Shown here piece by piece: positions 10,338 to 20,937 of a stretch of 64,000 nt of DNA. This DNA comes from Patella vulgata (taxonomy: Eukaryota > Mollusca > Gastropoda > Patellidae). The translations under genes and the position numbers were made by a program. The stretch is from contig NC_065881.2 in assembly GCF_932274485.2 (NCBI RefSeq), forward strand, positions 85,884,724-85,948,723, read 5' to 3'. The notes below the pieces were generated by a model. The model saw only the letters and a program-made list of their open reading frames with translations. It did not search any database and was not told the DNA's origin. The first letter of the stretch is position 1, and each line of letters begins with the position of its first letter.

Positions 10338-10396
10338 CATTATAGCAAGAAACGGCCAGCTCTTTATCTAAGCCTTATTACATAATGCATATTAAA
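10338..10396 (+). mobile_element. MITE-1 3' end fragment
   Basis: ATTATAGCAAGAAACGGCCA, CTCTTTATCTAAG and a final ACATAATGCATATTAA match the MITE-1 right end. Confidence 0.65.
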
Positions 10397-10890
10397 CGCG
10401 CTAGACAGAAAACTCCTAACTTATCTTTAGGTTGGACCATGTTTAGCTAGAAATAAATTGACTGCTTGTTGTTTTATGGTTGTATAACATATGTTTAATA
10501 TACACATACACACACACACACCAATAACTAAAAGCCACCGTATCAAACAGTCAACTCTAGTAGACAGAACGTATTGTTGTAGGTTGTTAAATGTTAAAAC
10601 GAGCCTCTAGTTTAGTCGACGGCATCTGAGATTAATAGAATGTGAGTGATCATTGTGATATTAGTCGAGGTATAAAAGACCACCCCAGATTTTATAACAT
10701 ATTGTATAGTTTTATCGTCTATTGATCAATTTATACCTTGTCTTTTTATCTGTCTACATATTCACTTTATCTTTTATTTATTGACAAAAAAACATGAAGA
10801 GTTGTCAGTTTTAGCATCATGGATACACAGTTTGACATAAGGCAGGTTGTACTTATAATAGTCTTATACCTTCTATATCTACCTTGAATC
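10397..10890. other. unique AT-rich DNA with (CA)n
   Basis: A short CA run near 10503-10521; otherwise nothing recognised. Confidence 0.5.
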
Positions 10891-10895
10891 ACGGT

Positions 10896-11165
10896 GAGAG
10901 AGAGAGAGAGAGGGAGAGAGAGAGAGAGAGAGGGAGAGAGGGAGAGAGAGAGGGAGGGAGAGAGATGGTTTAACGTCCATTCGACACAAACTAGGTCATT
11001 TCGGGACTAACATATGGTTCAATTTTATTTCAATAATTCGCTTGCGCGTAGAGGTCTTAAGCAGTGGGAGGAACTCGGGGTGACCCAGAGAAAACCCACG
11101 AGGTATGGACAGGTGACCCTACTCCTTGTCACATACAAGCGGGGAATCGAAACCACACCATGTGA
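10896..11165 (-). mobile_element. SINE-B with long (GA)n tail
   Basis: GA/GGGA tail at 10896-10966, then TTTAACGTCCATTCGACACA through to ACCACACCATGTGACTTAA. The head is cut where a second, older SINE-B fragment begins. Confidence 0.85.
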
Positions 11166-11230
11166 CTTAACGTCCAACTGAACGTGAACTTTGTCATTCC
11201 GGGACTCAGACATGGTGCCTTTTTAGGCAG
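11166..11230 (-). mobile_element. SINE-B 3' fragment, diverged
   Basis: TTAACGTCCAACTGAACGTG and CATTCCGGGACTCAGACATGG resemble the SINE-B 3' region. Confidence 0.55.
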
Positions 11231-11283
11231 CGGGGGAAGGGAGCCGGATTTCAAAGACAGACCCCTCTCCCCACCCTTATTTT

Positions 11284-11332
11284 GACCAGAGAAGTAGAAT
11301 GTTAAACCCAATTTCATTTAATTTAATTTGAT
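11284..11332 (+). mobile_element. SINE-A 3' tip
   Basis: GAAGTAGAATGTTAAACCCA followed by ATTTC/ATTTA repeats. Confidence 0.7.
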
Positions 11333-11376
11333 TTCACCATTCTCAGTACTAGTATTTGCTCCCGCCCCTCCACACA

Positions 11377-11651
11377 TTGGTTTCCCCTTGTCAGTGGTGC
11401 AGGACGGAGGGCCTGACAAGGACAGCTGTCTAGTCGTTCGGATGGGACGAAAAACCGAGGTCCCGTGTACACATTGGCGTGCACGTAAAAGATCCCTTGG
11501 TAGTTGGAATTCGATATAAGAGTAGGCCGTAGCCCCGCTGCCCCTGCAAAATTTCCCTGATAGCACACTGTATGGCGTATGCCCGTCTGTATTAGCCCAG
11601 GTTAGGAGCAGAACAGTAGGACGTTAAACCCCATTTCATTTCATTTCATTT
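11377..11651 (+). mobile_element. SINE-A, 5' truncated, 12-bp TSD
   Basis: Body from GGTTTCCCCTTGTCAGTGG to three ATTTC repeats. Perfect CCCCTCCACACA duplications at 11365-11376 and 11652-11663. Sequence is close to consensus, suggesting a fairly young copy. Confidence 0.93.
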
Positions 11652-11708
11652 CCCCTCCACACACACACACACACGCACGTAATGGGCTGATAAGATATAT
11701 ATATATTA

Positions 11709-11957
11709 GGGGGGTTGGATGGCCGAATGGTTAGCGTGTGCGCGCTGTATCATGAGGTCTGTCATTGAGTCAACTGGTGTGATTTGGATTCCCCGGTTGT
11801 ACGTGACAAGGAGTCAGGTCGCCTGTGCAACCTCGTTGGTTTTCATCAGGTCCACCGGTTTCCTCCCGAATTATTGAAAATAAAATTGAACCATATGTTA
11901 GTCCCAAAATTACCTAGTTTGTGTCGAGTGGACGTTAAACTCCATTTCTCTCTAATT
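11709..11957 (+). mobile_element. SINE-B, small deletion
   Basis: GGTTGGATGGCCGAATGGTT head, B box TTTGGATTCCCC, deletion of the CACTGCTAAAGACCCC block, GTCGAGTGGACGTTAAACTC and a short TC tail. Confidence 0.9.
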
Positions 11958-12265
11958 CTTTCATCAGTCCATTCAATAATATTCCATTGTAACGTTGAGT
12001 ATGACCCAATATGAAGATTAGTTCTAGACTAGGTTTTATATTGTGATCTTGATACCTTGAAGACGTCTGTAGAAAAGAATGAAACCACATGTACGCTATG
12101 TGTATTATTAACCAACCTGAATATGACAAGCTGCGATACATCACGATACTCTTGCAACATTTAATTTGACCCAGATGACGCTCCGGTCATTTGTAATATG
12201 ATGTCATTAAATAAAGATATGGGGTTGCACAAATAGTTATTTTAAACATGTTATATTTTTTTTCT
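11958..12265. other. no recognisable feature
   Basis: Unique AT-rich DNA. Confidence 0.5.
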
Positions 12266-12267
12266 GC

Positions 12268-13549
12268 TTAAGTTTTTATTCCAAAAACCAAAAGGTTTTG
12301 TTAGACTTCAACCTAAAGTTTGTATTCCTTCAACTTAAAGTTTGTATTCCTTCAACTTAAAGTTTGTATTCTTTCAAACTAAAGTCTAAAGTTTGTGTTT
12401 CTTCAAACTAAAGTCTGTATTCCTTCAACCTGAATTGTGTATTCCTTCAACCCAAAGTTTGTATTCCTTCAATCTAAAGTTTTAATTCCTTCAACCTAAA
12501 TTGTGTATTCCTTCAACCCAAAGTTTGTATTCCTTCAATCTAAAGTTTTTATTCCTTCAACCTAAATTGTGTATTTCTTCAACCCAAAGTTTGTATTCCT
12601 TCAATCTAAAGTTTGTATTCCTTCAACCTAAAGTTTGTATTCCTTCAACCTTCAACCTAAAGTATGTATTCCTTCAACCTAAAGTTTGTATTCCTTCAAC
12701 CTAAAGTTCGTATTCCTTCAACCTTCAACCTAAAGTATGTATTCCTTCAACCTAAAGTTCGTATTCCTTCAACCTAAAGTTTGTATTCCTTCAACCTTCA
12801 ACCTAAAGTATGTATTCCTTCAACCTTCAACCTAAAGTATGTATTCCTTCAACCTAAAGTTCGTATTCCTTCAACCTAAAGTATGTATTCCTTCAACCTT
12901 CAACCTAAAGTATGTATTCCTTCAACCTAAAGTTCGTATTCCTTCAACCTAAAGTTCGTATTCCTTCAATCTAAAGTTTGTATTCCTTCAACCTAAAGTT
13001 TGTATTCCTTCAACTTTCAACCTAAAGTATGTATTCCTTCAACCTAAAGTATGTATTCCTTCAACCTAAAGTTCGTATTCCTTCAACCTAAAGTTTGTAT
13101 TCCTTCAACCTTCAACCTAAAGTATGTATTCCTTCAACCTTCAACCTAAAGTATGTATTCCTTCAACCTAAAGTTCGTATTCCTTCAACCTAAAGTATGT
13201 ATTCCTTCAACCTTCAACCTAAAGTATGTATTCCTTCAACCTAAAGTTCGTATTCCTTCAACCTAAAGTTCGTATTCCTTCAATCTAAAGTTTGTATTCC
13301 TTCAACCTAAAGTTTGTATTCCTTTAACCTTCAACCTAAAGTATGTATTCCTTCAACCTAAAGTTCGTATTCCTTCAATCTAAAGTTTGTATTCCTTCAA
13401 CCTAAAGTTTGTATTCCTTCAACCTTCAACCTAAAGTATGTATTCCTTCAACCTAAAGTTCGTATTCCTTCAACCTTCAACCTAAAGTATGTATTCCTTC
13501 AATCTAAAGTTTGTATTCCTTCAACCTAAAGTTCGTATTCCTTCAACCT
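12268..13549. repeat. 21-bp minisatellite with higher-order structure
   Basis: Unit CCTAAAGTTTGTATTCCTTC plus AA; variants differ at GTATG/GTTCG/GTTTG and by an extra CCTTCAA. The order of variants over about 240 bp from 12781 recurs from 13095, a higher-order period of about 314 bp. The 5' third (12268-12640) is less regular. Confidence 0.95.
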
Positions 13550-13614
13550 AGCTTGTTATGTCATTTATTAATAATATTCTATTTATAAAGCCCTGAATAT
13601 CCAACAAACTTGCT

Positions 13615-13950
13615 ATGTTATGTCACCGAGTGTGTCATTTCACTTTGATGTCATCTAGCGTATTATTTCACATTGATGTCATCTAGGGTGTTATGTCACA
13701 TTGATGTCATCTAGGGTGTTATGTCACATTGACGTCACCTGTAGTATTATTCCACTTTGGTGTCACCTCGGATGGTATTTCACTTTAATGTCAAGTAAGG
13801 CGTTATTTCACTTTAATGTCACGTAGGATGTTATTTCATCTTTGATGTCATCTAGGGTTTAAGTTATTTTGATATCACTTCGATTTTATTTCTCTTTAAT
13901 GTCACCTAGGGTTTTATTTCACTTTGATGTCATCTAGGATGTTATTTTGA
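13615..13950. repeat. 28-bp minisatellite, degenerate
   Basis: About twelve units near TTATTTCACTTTGATGTCAT plus CTAGGGTG. Starts 65 bp after the 21-bp array. Confidence 0.9.
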
Positions 13951-14039
13951 TAGATTTGGAGTGTTAACTTCATGTGACTATCCTAAAAATAATATTTACA
14001 CTTGTAGACTAACCAAAGTATAAAACCGGAAATCGAGAT

Positions 14040-15468
14040 AAAATTTGATTTAATTATTTTAAGCCCCAACATGTCAGGGTAAGAATTAAATATTAAGATA
14101 AAGGTTAACTATTAAGATAAGAGTTACATATTAAGATAAGGGTTACGTATTAAGATAAAGATACGAGTTAAGTATTAAGATAAAGGTTAAATATTAAGAT
14201 AAGAGTTAAATATTAAGATAAGCCCCAACATGTCAGGGTAAGAATTAAATATTAAGATCGGGGTTGAATATTAAGATAAGAGTTAAATATTAAGATAAAG
14301 AGGTTAAATATTAGGATAAAGATAAGAGTTAAATATTAAGATAAAGAGGTTAAATATTAAGATAAGAGTAAGATATTTAGATAAGAGTTAAATATTAAAT
14401 ATTAAGATACGAGTTAAATATTAAGATAAAGGTTAAATATTAAGATAAAGGTTAAATATTAAGATAAGACTTACATATTAAGAGAAGAGTTAGTTAAATA
14501 TTAACATAAGAGTTAAATATTAAGATAAGGCTTAGACATTAAGATAAGGCTTAGATATTAAGATAAGAGTTAAATATTAAGATAAGGCTTAGATATTAAG
14601 ATAAGAGTTAAATATTAAGGGAAGAGTTAAATATTAAGAGAAGAGTTACATATTAACATAAGAGTTAAATATTAAGATAAGGCTTAGATATTAAGATAAG
14701 GCTTAGATATTAAGATAAGAGTTAAATATAAAGAGAAGAGTTAAAGATAAAGATAAGAGTTAGATATTAAGATAAGAGTTAAATATAAAGATAAGAGTTA
14801 AATATAAAGATAAGAGTTAGATATTAAGATAAGAGTTAAATATAAAGATAAGAGTTAGATATAAAGATAAGAGTTAGATATTAAGATAAGAGTTAAATAT
14901 AAAGATAAGAGTTAGATATTAAGATAAGAGTTAAATATAAAGATAAGAGTTAGATTTTAAGATAAGAGTTAAATATAAAGATAAGAGTTAGATATTAAGA
15001 TAAGAGTTAAATATAAAGATAAGAGTTAGATATTAAGATAAGAGTTAAATATAAAGATAAGAGTTAGATATTAAGATAAGAGTTAAATATAAAGATAAGA
15101 GTTAGATATTAAGATAAGGGTTAAATATAAAGATAAGAGTTAAATATTAAGATAAGGGTTAAATATAAAGATAAGAGTTAGATATTAAGATAAGGGTTAA
15201 ATATAAAGATAAGAGTTAGATATTAAGATAAGAGTTAGATATTAAGATAAGAGTTAAATATAAAGATAAGAGTTAGATATTAAGATAAGAGTTAAATATA
15301 AAGATAAGAGTTAGATATTAAGATAAGGGTTAAATATAAAGATAAGAGTTAGATATTAAGATAAGGGTTAAATATAAAGATAAGAGTTAGATATTAAGAT
15401 AAGGGTTAAATATAAAGATAAGAGTTAGATATTAAGATATTAAGATAAGGGTTAAATATAAAGATAAG
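14040..15468. repeat. 18/37-bp AT-rich satellite
   Basis: Units of GATAAGAGTTAAATATTAA type. The left part (to about 14740) is irregular; the right part (about 14760-15460) alternates GAGTTAAATATAAAGATAA and GAGTTAGATATTAAGATAA, a regular dimer of about 37 bp. Frequent stops rule out coding. Confidence 0.95.
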
Positions 15469-15876
15469 GAACATACTCAAACAAAAGTACTTTTAAAAAG
15501 ATATTGTTTCAAACCGATATACGTTATGGCTATTTCCATTTTTACATTGACTTCTATTAGCCTATTCTACACGATTGCCTTTCTATATTAAATTAAATTT
15601 ATGATCACAAATCATTACATTAAAACCGTACATATATTTTATTATTGAAATATAATATGTTGTGCCTTTAAAAATAAAAATATTATATCCCCTGTAGATG
15701 GGGGCGTCTGTTGGACTGATAAGGAAAGTTAGCCTACCCATTCCTGTGGGGTGGCAAATCAAGGTCCACAATCCCTTAGTTTAAACAATATTTTATTCAT
15801 TTGAAAAGGATTGAACAACAGTTCTTTCCCTTGAAAGTGGCAAGTCAAAGAATGGTAGGCAAATAAAAATGTTGTC
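15469..15876. other. no recognisable feature
   Basis: Unique AT-rich DNA after the satellite. Confidence 0.5.
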
Positions 15877-15877
15877 C

Positions 15878-16250
15878 TTGAAGCCACGGTGGCTAGGTGG
15901 TTAAGACGCTGGCTCGCTAGCCTGGAGGTCGGGTATACGATCCCTGGACTGGCCGAGAAAGTTCATCTGGATTTTCCGACGTGGTTTCCCCTTGTCAGTG
16001 GTGCATAATGGAGGGCCTGACAAGGACAGCTGTCTAGTCCTTCGGATGAGACGAAAAACCGAGGTCCCGTATATACATTAGAATGCACGTAAAAGATCTT
16101 TTGGCAGTTGCAATTCGATAGTAGGCGATAGTGCCGCTGCCCGGGCAAAATTTCCCTCATAGCACACTGTATGGCGTATGCCCGTCTTCATTAGCCCAGT
16201 ATGGGAGCAGAACAGTAGGACGTTAAACCCCATTTCATTTCATTTCATTG
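15878..16250 (+). mobile_element. full-length SINE-A
   Basis: Head GAAGCCACGGTGGCTAGGTG, B box region GGGTATACGATCCC, GCCGAGAAAGTTCATC, body, GTAGGACGTTAAACCCC and three ATTTC repeats. The B box is degraded, so transcription from this copy is doubtful. Confidence 0.93.
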
Positions 16251-16255
16251 CTTCA

Positions 16256-16510
16256 ATTAGTGTGCTATGGGGAATTTTGCCCGGACGGTGGCGCTACGGC
16301 CTACTCTTATATCGAATTCCAACGGACAAGGGATCTTTTACGTGCACGGCAATGTGTACATGGGACGACTATACGTTGTCACTTGGCATGCGCTCGGTCC
16401 TGCACTACTGACAAGGTGGGGGGGGGGGCCACGCCGGAAAAATCCTGATGAACTTTCTCGGCAAACGGGACCTCAACGTCTTACTTACCGAGCCACTGTG
16501 GCTCCCATAC
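16256..16510 (-). mobile_element. SINE-A, opposite orientation to its neighbour
   Basis: Starts at TGTGCTATGGGGAATTTTGC (3' end lost), has a G-run insertion near 16418-16429, and ends at the head GAGCCACTGTGGCTCCC. With the plus copy just upstream it forms an inverted pair. Confidence 0.88.
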
Positions 16511-16607
16511 CTGACCATAGAACAAAATTATGTTGAACCCCATCCAATAATAACCATTCTTATAATAATAATAATTTATTCATTTATAAGGCGGCCAAAA
16601 TCCAGCT

Positions 16608-17015
16608 AAAAGCTACTCGATTGCGCCAATGCAATATCATAAGGTCTGTCATTGAGTCAACTGGCGTGGTGTCGCTTCCCCGGTTATACATGACAAGAAG
16701 TATGGTCGCCTGTCCAACCTCGTGGGTTTTCTCTGGTCCTCAGGTTTCCCCCCACTGCTAAAGACCCCTACGCACATAAAAGCTGCTCGATTGCGCCAAT
16801 GCAATATCATAAGGTCTGTCATTGAGTCAACTGGCGTGGTGTCGCTTCCCCGGTTATACATGACAAGAAGTATGGTCGCCTGTCCAACCTCGTGGGTTTT
16901 CTCTGGTCCTCAGGTTTCCCCCCACTGCTAAAGACCCCTACGCACATATAATTATTTTGGTCCCGAAATGACCTACTTTGTGTCGAGTGGACGTTAAACC
17001 CCATTTCTCTCTCAA
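16608..17015 (+). mobile_element. SINE-B with near-identical 170-bp tandem duplication
   Basis: Units 16608-16777 and 16778-16947 each run from AAAAGCT(A/G)CTCGATTG to CCCCTACGCACAT and appear to differ at one base. The remaining 3' part (GTCCCGAAATGACCTAC to (TC)n) follows once. The normal head is replaced by TCGATTGCGCCAATGC. Confidence 0.9.
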
Positions 17016-17077
17016 TCATTGGTCTTATTCTAAAAGGACAACGTTTCGACAAGTATCCTCTTAGCGTTATAAAGCAC

Positions 17078-17100
17078 AATTCCATTCCATTCCATTCCAA
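17078..17100. repeat. ATTCC microsatellite
   Basis: Four to five ATTCC units. Confidence 0.85.
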
Positions 17101-17453
17101 TCTTAGGAATTTTATTTCGCACTTTAATATATTTTATTCTGACCTTTAAAGCTATAAAATACAATTTAAGATAAAAAAAAATAAAACAGATTGACATTTT
17201 AAACAATGTGTATATATCCGATAAGTTACCCAAACCCTTACTTTGAAAATAATCTCCATTCTTTAACGTCTCAAAACACTGAAAAAATATCACAAGAGTC
17301 ATTTGTTTGTTGTCGAAAGTAGAAAACGTTCATCAATTTCTCGTCGCCGGTCAAAAGGTATTTTAATGTCCCCATTATACAAGTAAACTTTAAGAACTCG
17401 ATCATTAACCTTTGTTTGTTTATAAGCAAACCGTTTGTTGTTCACCCAGCAGT
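17101..17453. other. no recognisable feature
   Basis: Unique AT-rich DNA. Confidence 0.5.
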
Positions 17454-17470
17454 AACAGTGTTTAAAGAGA

Positions 17471-17608
17471 GAGAGAGAAATGGGGTGTAAACGTCCACTT
17501 GACCTAAACTAGGTCATTTCGGGACTAACACATGGTTCAACTTTATTTCAATAATTCGCTTGCGCGTAGGGGTCTTTAGCAGTGGGAGGAAACCGGGGGA
17601 CCCGGAGA
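17471..17608 (-). mobile_element. SINE-B, 5' truncated, about 17-bp TSD
   Basis: GA tail then GGGGTGTAAACGTCCACTTG up to GACCCGGAGA. Flanked by AACAGTGTTTAAAGAGA (17454-17470, 17609-17625); part of the left copy overlaps the GA tail, so the true duplication may be 14-17 bp. Confidence 0.9.
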
Positions 17609-17624
17609 AACAGTGTTTAAAGAG

Positions 17625-17826
17625 AATGCACTGGGTCCCGGTTGTTCGATCCCGTTGTTATATCCGAGAAAGGTGGTCGGGATTTTGTAGAGTAGTTTCC
17701 CTGGTGCAGGATAGAGGGGCCCAGTAAAGAACAAAGCCGAGTCGGTCGGATGAGATGAACAACCGAGGTTCCATGTTGGTGTGCACGGAAAACAACACAT
17801 GGCAATTGGAATTCAACGAAGAGTGG
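17625..17826 (+). mobile_element. old SINE-A
   Basis: GGTTGTTCGATCCCGTTGTT, GAGAAAGGTGGTCGGGATT and a decayed body to AATTGGAATTCAACGAAGAG. 3' end missing. Confidence 0.75.
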
Positions 17827-17930
17827 GCTTATGGGAATTTTGCCCGGGCAGCGGCGCTATGGCGTACTCTTATATCGAATTCCAACTGCAAAGGGTTCTT
17901 TTACGTGCACGCCAATGTGTAAATTGCATT
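17827..17930 (-). mobile_element. SINE-A core fragment
   Basis: TTATGGGAATTTTGCCCGGG through CTTTTACGTGCACGCCAATG, inverted relative to the fragment just before it. Confidence 0.75.
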
Positions 17931-18064
17931 GACCTCGAAGCCCATTTAGTGCCGGATAGTAGTACATTAAATCCTGTTGATGTTATTTTATTTTTATGAT
18001 ATGAACCGTTTTGTCTGACATGAAGGGGCTTTAAATGCAAGAATGCAGCTTCCCTACAAGTGAT

Positions 18065-18284
18065 CGGGGGGGGGGGGGTAGCGCGTGTGCGTTGTATCAT
18101 AACGCCTGCCATTGAGTCAACTGGTTGTACGTGACAAGGGTCGCCTGTTCAACATTGTGGGTTTTCTCCGGGTCCTCTGGTTTCCTCCCACTATTAAAAT
18201 CCCCTACGCGCGAATTATTGAAATAAAATTGAACCATATGTTAGTTCCGAAATTACCTGGTTTGTGTCGAGTTGACGTTAAACC

Positions 18285-18319
<35 letters not shown>

Positions 18320-18320
18320 C
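18065..18320 (+). mobile_element. SINE-B, head and B-box region deleted
   Basis: G-run, GTAGCGCGTGTGCGTTGTAT, then TCAACTGGTTGTACGTGAC (GGTTTCGATTCC lost), body, TTGACGTTAAACCCC and (TC)n. Confidence 0.88.
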
Positions 18321-18576
18321 CCACAACCGTTTGTGTGGACGAAATAGAAAGGGGTATATTGTAAAACAAGGCAATGCAGCTTTAAAATCACTATATTGTC
18401 ATGTTATACAAGGTTCAGTGTCGGATATCAAGCGTAATGCAGGCTACACGTGCCCTTTCCGGAACAGCATATGGTCATTTTTATCTACTAAAGTTACATA
18501 TAAAATGCGGGGGCGGGATTTTAGCAATTTGACTCGAGTTTATCCGATTCGTGTCGTAGATTGGACCTGTAACTAA
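18321..18576 (+). CDS. unrecognised 85-codon frame continuing from a SINE-B
   Basis: The frame opens inside the SINE-B at 18112 (its B part encodes only SLSLSL from the TC tail) and runs through unique DNA, with product RNRKGYIVKQGNAALKSL and RGRDFSNLTRVYPIRVVDW near its ends. No family recognised. Lack of an independent start and origin in a repeat argue against a gene. Confidence 0.12.
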
Positions 18577-18900
18577 CGGTTCAAACGCGTTTGGAGAAAT
18601 ATTTCAAACTTAAAACAGCATACTTTCTAGTCTCTATCATCCAGAAGGACTAGCAGGTTCTGGGTAACCGAGACTACTACAACTACCTGGCAGACATTTT
18701 GATTCCTAATTTGCCGATTTTGATAGAAAACGCTTCAGTATTCTTGGAGATTTTATATGTAATAACATTGAACATGTTTATTTTGTCTTTATGTGCAGGG
18801 AATGGATTACAACCGCATAATTCACCAGTGCACTATTTTTGAAAATATGGCGGCCGCTCAGGGTAGAGATCTATTCTCAAGGTTGATAGATCTCTGAGTG
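18577..18900. other. low-copy DNA; short motif shared with 30510 region
   Basis: ATATGGCGGCCGCTCAGG, AGAGATCTATTCT and TAGATCTCTGAGTGCAG (18845-18903) recur diverged at about 30508-30575. The element, if any, is not delimited. Confidence 0.4.
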
Positions 18901-18901
18901 C

Positions 18902-19047
18902 AGTCCAACCTCGTGGGTTTTCTCCGGGTCCTCCGGTTTCCTTCCACTGCTAAAGACCCCTACGCACAAGCGAATTATTGAAAAAAAATTGAACCATATG
19001 TTAGTCCCGAAATGACCTAGTTTGTGTCGAGTGGACGTTAAACCCTG
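18902..19047 (+). mobile_element. SINE-B 3' half
   Basis: GTCCAACCTCGTGGGTTTTC through GTGGACGTTAAACCC, 5' truncated; tail lacks TC repeats. Confidence 0.88.
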
Positions 19048-19094
19048 TCATTGTGAAAGAGCAGCTTAGTATAAATCGGTTATACTATCTGGAT

Positions 19095-19829
19095 TTAAAG
19101 GAGAATATTGGTGCCAGTCATTATCACATATGTGATAGAGCTGGTTAAACACATTCCAAATATACTTTTAACACAGAGATCATTGCTACAATAGCTGAGT
19201 AATACAGGTTTCCTGAATCGGAAGTGACGAACGCCAAAGGAAAACACGAGTCATCTCCCTATATACCTGACTGAAGCGACGAGTGATAACAGATACACGG
19301 CCGAATTTCTACTCACTAACAATTCCTTTGAAGACCAAAAGTTGTTATATGGGACTGTAAGAGGATATCTGACAATTCAATAAAGTAATTGAATGTCATT
19401 AGATAAGAGAACACGAGAAAAATAGAAATAGTCCATACATTCCCTTGTTTATATTCATTCTATACCTTATAAAAACATGGTAATGCACGGACTTTTTCTG
19501 TTTTTCTTTCGTGTTCTCTTATCTAGTGGCAGTCAATTCTTTTTTGAATTGTCAGATATCCTCTCACAGTCTCACACAACAACTTTTAGTCTTCGAGGGA
19601 ATTATTAGTGAGCAGAAATTCGGCCGTGTATCTGTTATCACTCGTCGCTTCAGTCAGTTATATAGAGCAGTGACTCGTGTTTTCATTTGGCGTTCGTCAC
19701 TTCCGATTCGGGAAACCTGTATTACTCAGCTATCGTAGCAATGATCTCTGTGTTAAAATTATATTTGGAACGTGTTTAACCAGCTTTATCACATATGTGA
19801 TAATGACTGGCACCAATATTCTGCTTTAA
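19095..19829. mobile_element. 735-bp palindromic foldback element, TTAA-bounded
   Basis: Left arm 19095-about 19454 and right arm about 19466-19829 are reverse complements with only scattered mismatches; the loop is about a dozen bases. Ends are TTAAAGGAGAATATTGGTGC and its complement with C at one site. Subterminal palindrome TTATCACATATGTGATA occurs in both arms. TTAA at both edges fits the target preference of MITE-1. The 75-codon frame inside is a by-product. A transcript would form a long hairpin. Confidence 0.92.
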
Positions 19830-20023
19830 GTGTGCTTGATTACCAAATAATACAACCTATCCACACAGAGCGTTAAAACATAGTTTATACATTTATGAAA
19901 ATACTTACAATCTGATTACCGTATGATGAATAACAATACACTCTATAGATCTTATAAATAATGGAAATTAGATATACTTAACATGTAATATACCAAAATT
20001 TACAAAATATCATTCTTCATATT

Positions 20024-20385
20024 CAATCTGATTAAAACACAGATCCAATTTCGTTTCGTTTTTTATAGTTCAAAATTTCGATTTTACTTGTCTTTACTAC
20101 ATTAGGATCTGGAAGCGTTGTTATTCAACTCGTGTTCTGCTTGAAATGAGGGGTCAGCCAATCAAATGGTCTGTCGAATCGAGCGTTTGACCTTTTTTGC
20201 GCGGAACTGTGGGTCAAAACAAAGCAAAAGTAGATAAAAAAAATACCTGGCGGTCGCTAATTGGTTAATCGAATAACTGACGTAATCGTGTCAAATGTCG
20301 CTTGCTTGGTACCTGACGTCATAGAACGTGAACTCCAACTATAACTTGTTAGATCTACATGTAGATCTATATTTTGATTAGATTG
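20024..20385 (+). mobile_element. MITE-2 copy with 9-bp TSD
   Basis: CAATCTGATTAAAACACAG to CTATATTTTGATTAGATTG, 362 bp, flanked by CTTCATATT (20015-20023 and 20386-20394). A 9-bp duplication suits Mutator-like elements (8 bp would suit hAT); this is the clearest superfamily clue among the copies. Confidence 0.88.
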
Positions 20386-20493
20386 CTTCATATTATGGTT
20401 AATAAATTGAAATGAATACTATAACATGATAATTATTAGGAATGATTACATATGTATACGATTACTTATCGTTGCATTTGCAAACAGAAATAA

Positions 20494-20690
20494 TTCGTAA
20501 ATTCCTGGTCATCCCACCGTTTATCCCGTAAAATAACAGAATTAAGTCCATTATAGAATGAAATAAAACATTTTATCCCTAAATTTCACGGAAATTCCTA
20601 GTCATTCCGCCGTTTATTCCGTAAAATAACAGAATTAAGTCCATTAGAGAAGGGAATAAAACATTTTATCCCTAAATTTCACGGAAATTT
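20494..20690. repeat. tandem duplication, about 97-bp unit
   Basis: Two units carrying ATTCCTGGTCATCCCACCG or ATTCCTAGTCATTCCGCCG, then CCGTAAAATAACAGAATTAA and CCCTAAATTTCACGGAA. Confidence 0.9.
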
Positions 20691-20831
20691 CCTGTTTGAT
20701 ACTACTTTTAACACAATTTCTCCAAAAAAAGCCATCGATTAACAGAAAAAAACGTGTTAATCTAAGGAATTCGACCACATAAAAAATGGATATTTTTTAC
20801 AGTGTAAGCTTGACTGGCTTGGTTATCTCAT

Positions 20832-20891
20832 GGGGGACATGGTGGTTCAGCGGGTAAGACATTGCCTCGCTAACTTGGAGGTCGCCTGTTC

Positions 20892-20930
<39 letters not shown>
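20832..20930 (+). mobile_element. SINE-A-type head joined to (TC)n
   Basis: GGGGACATGGTGGTTCAGCG, GGTAAGACATTGCCTCGCTA, GGAGGTCGCCTGTTCGATC, then directly a TC microsatellite (20895-20930). A SINE-A head with a SINE-B-like tail, or a head truncated by microsatellite expansion. Confidence 0.7.
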
Positions 20931-20935
<5 letters not shown>

Positions 20936-20937
20936 TT

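Noticed and set aside
12268-15468. CRISPR-like regular repeats
   Set aside because: Units are directly adjacent without unique spacers; these are minisatellites in eukaryotic DNA.
18112-18320. Start of a coding region within SINE-B
   Set aside because: The ATG and first 70 codons are SINE-B and its TC tail; only the unique 3' part was kept as a weak candidate.
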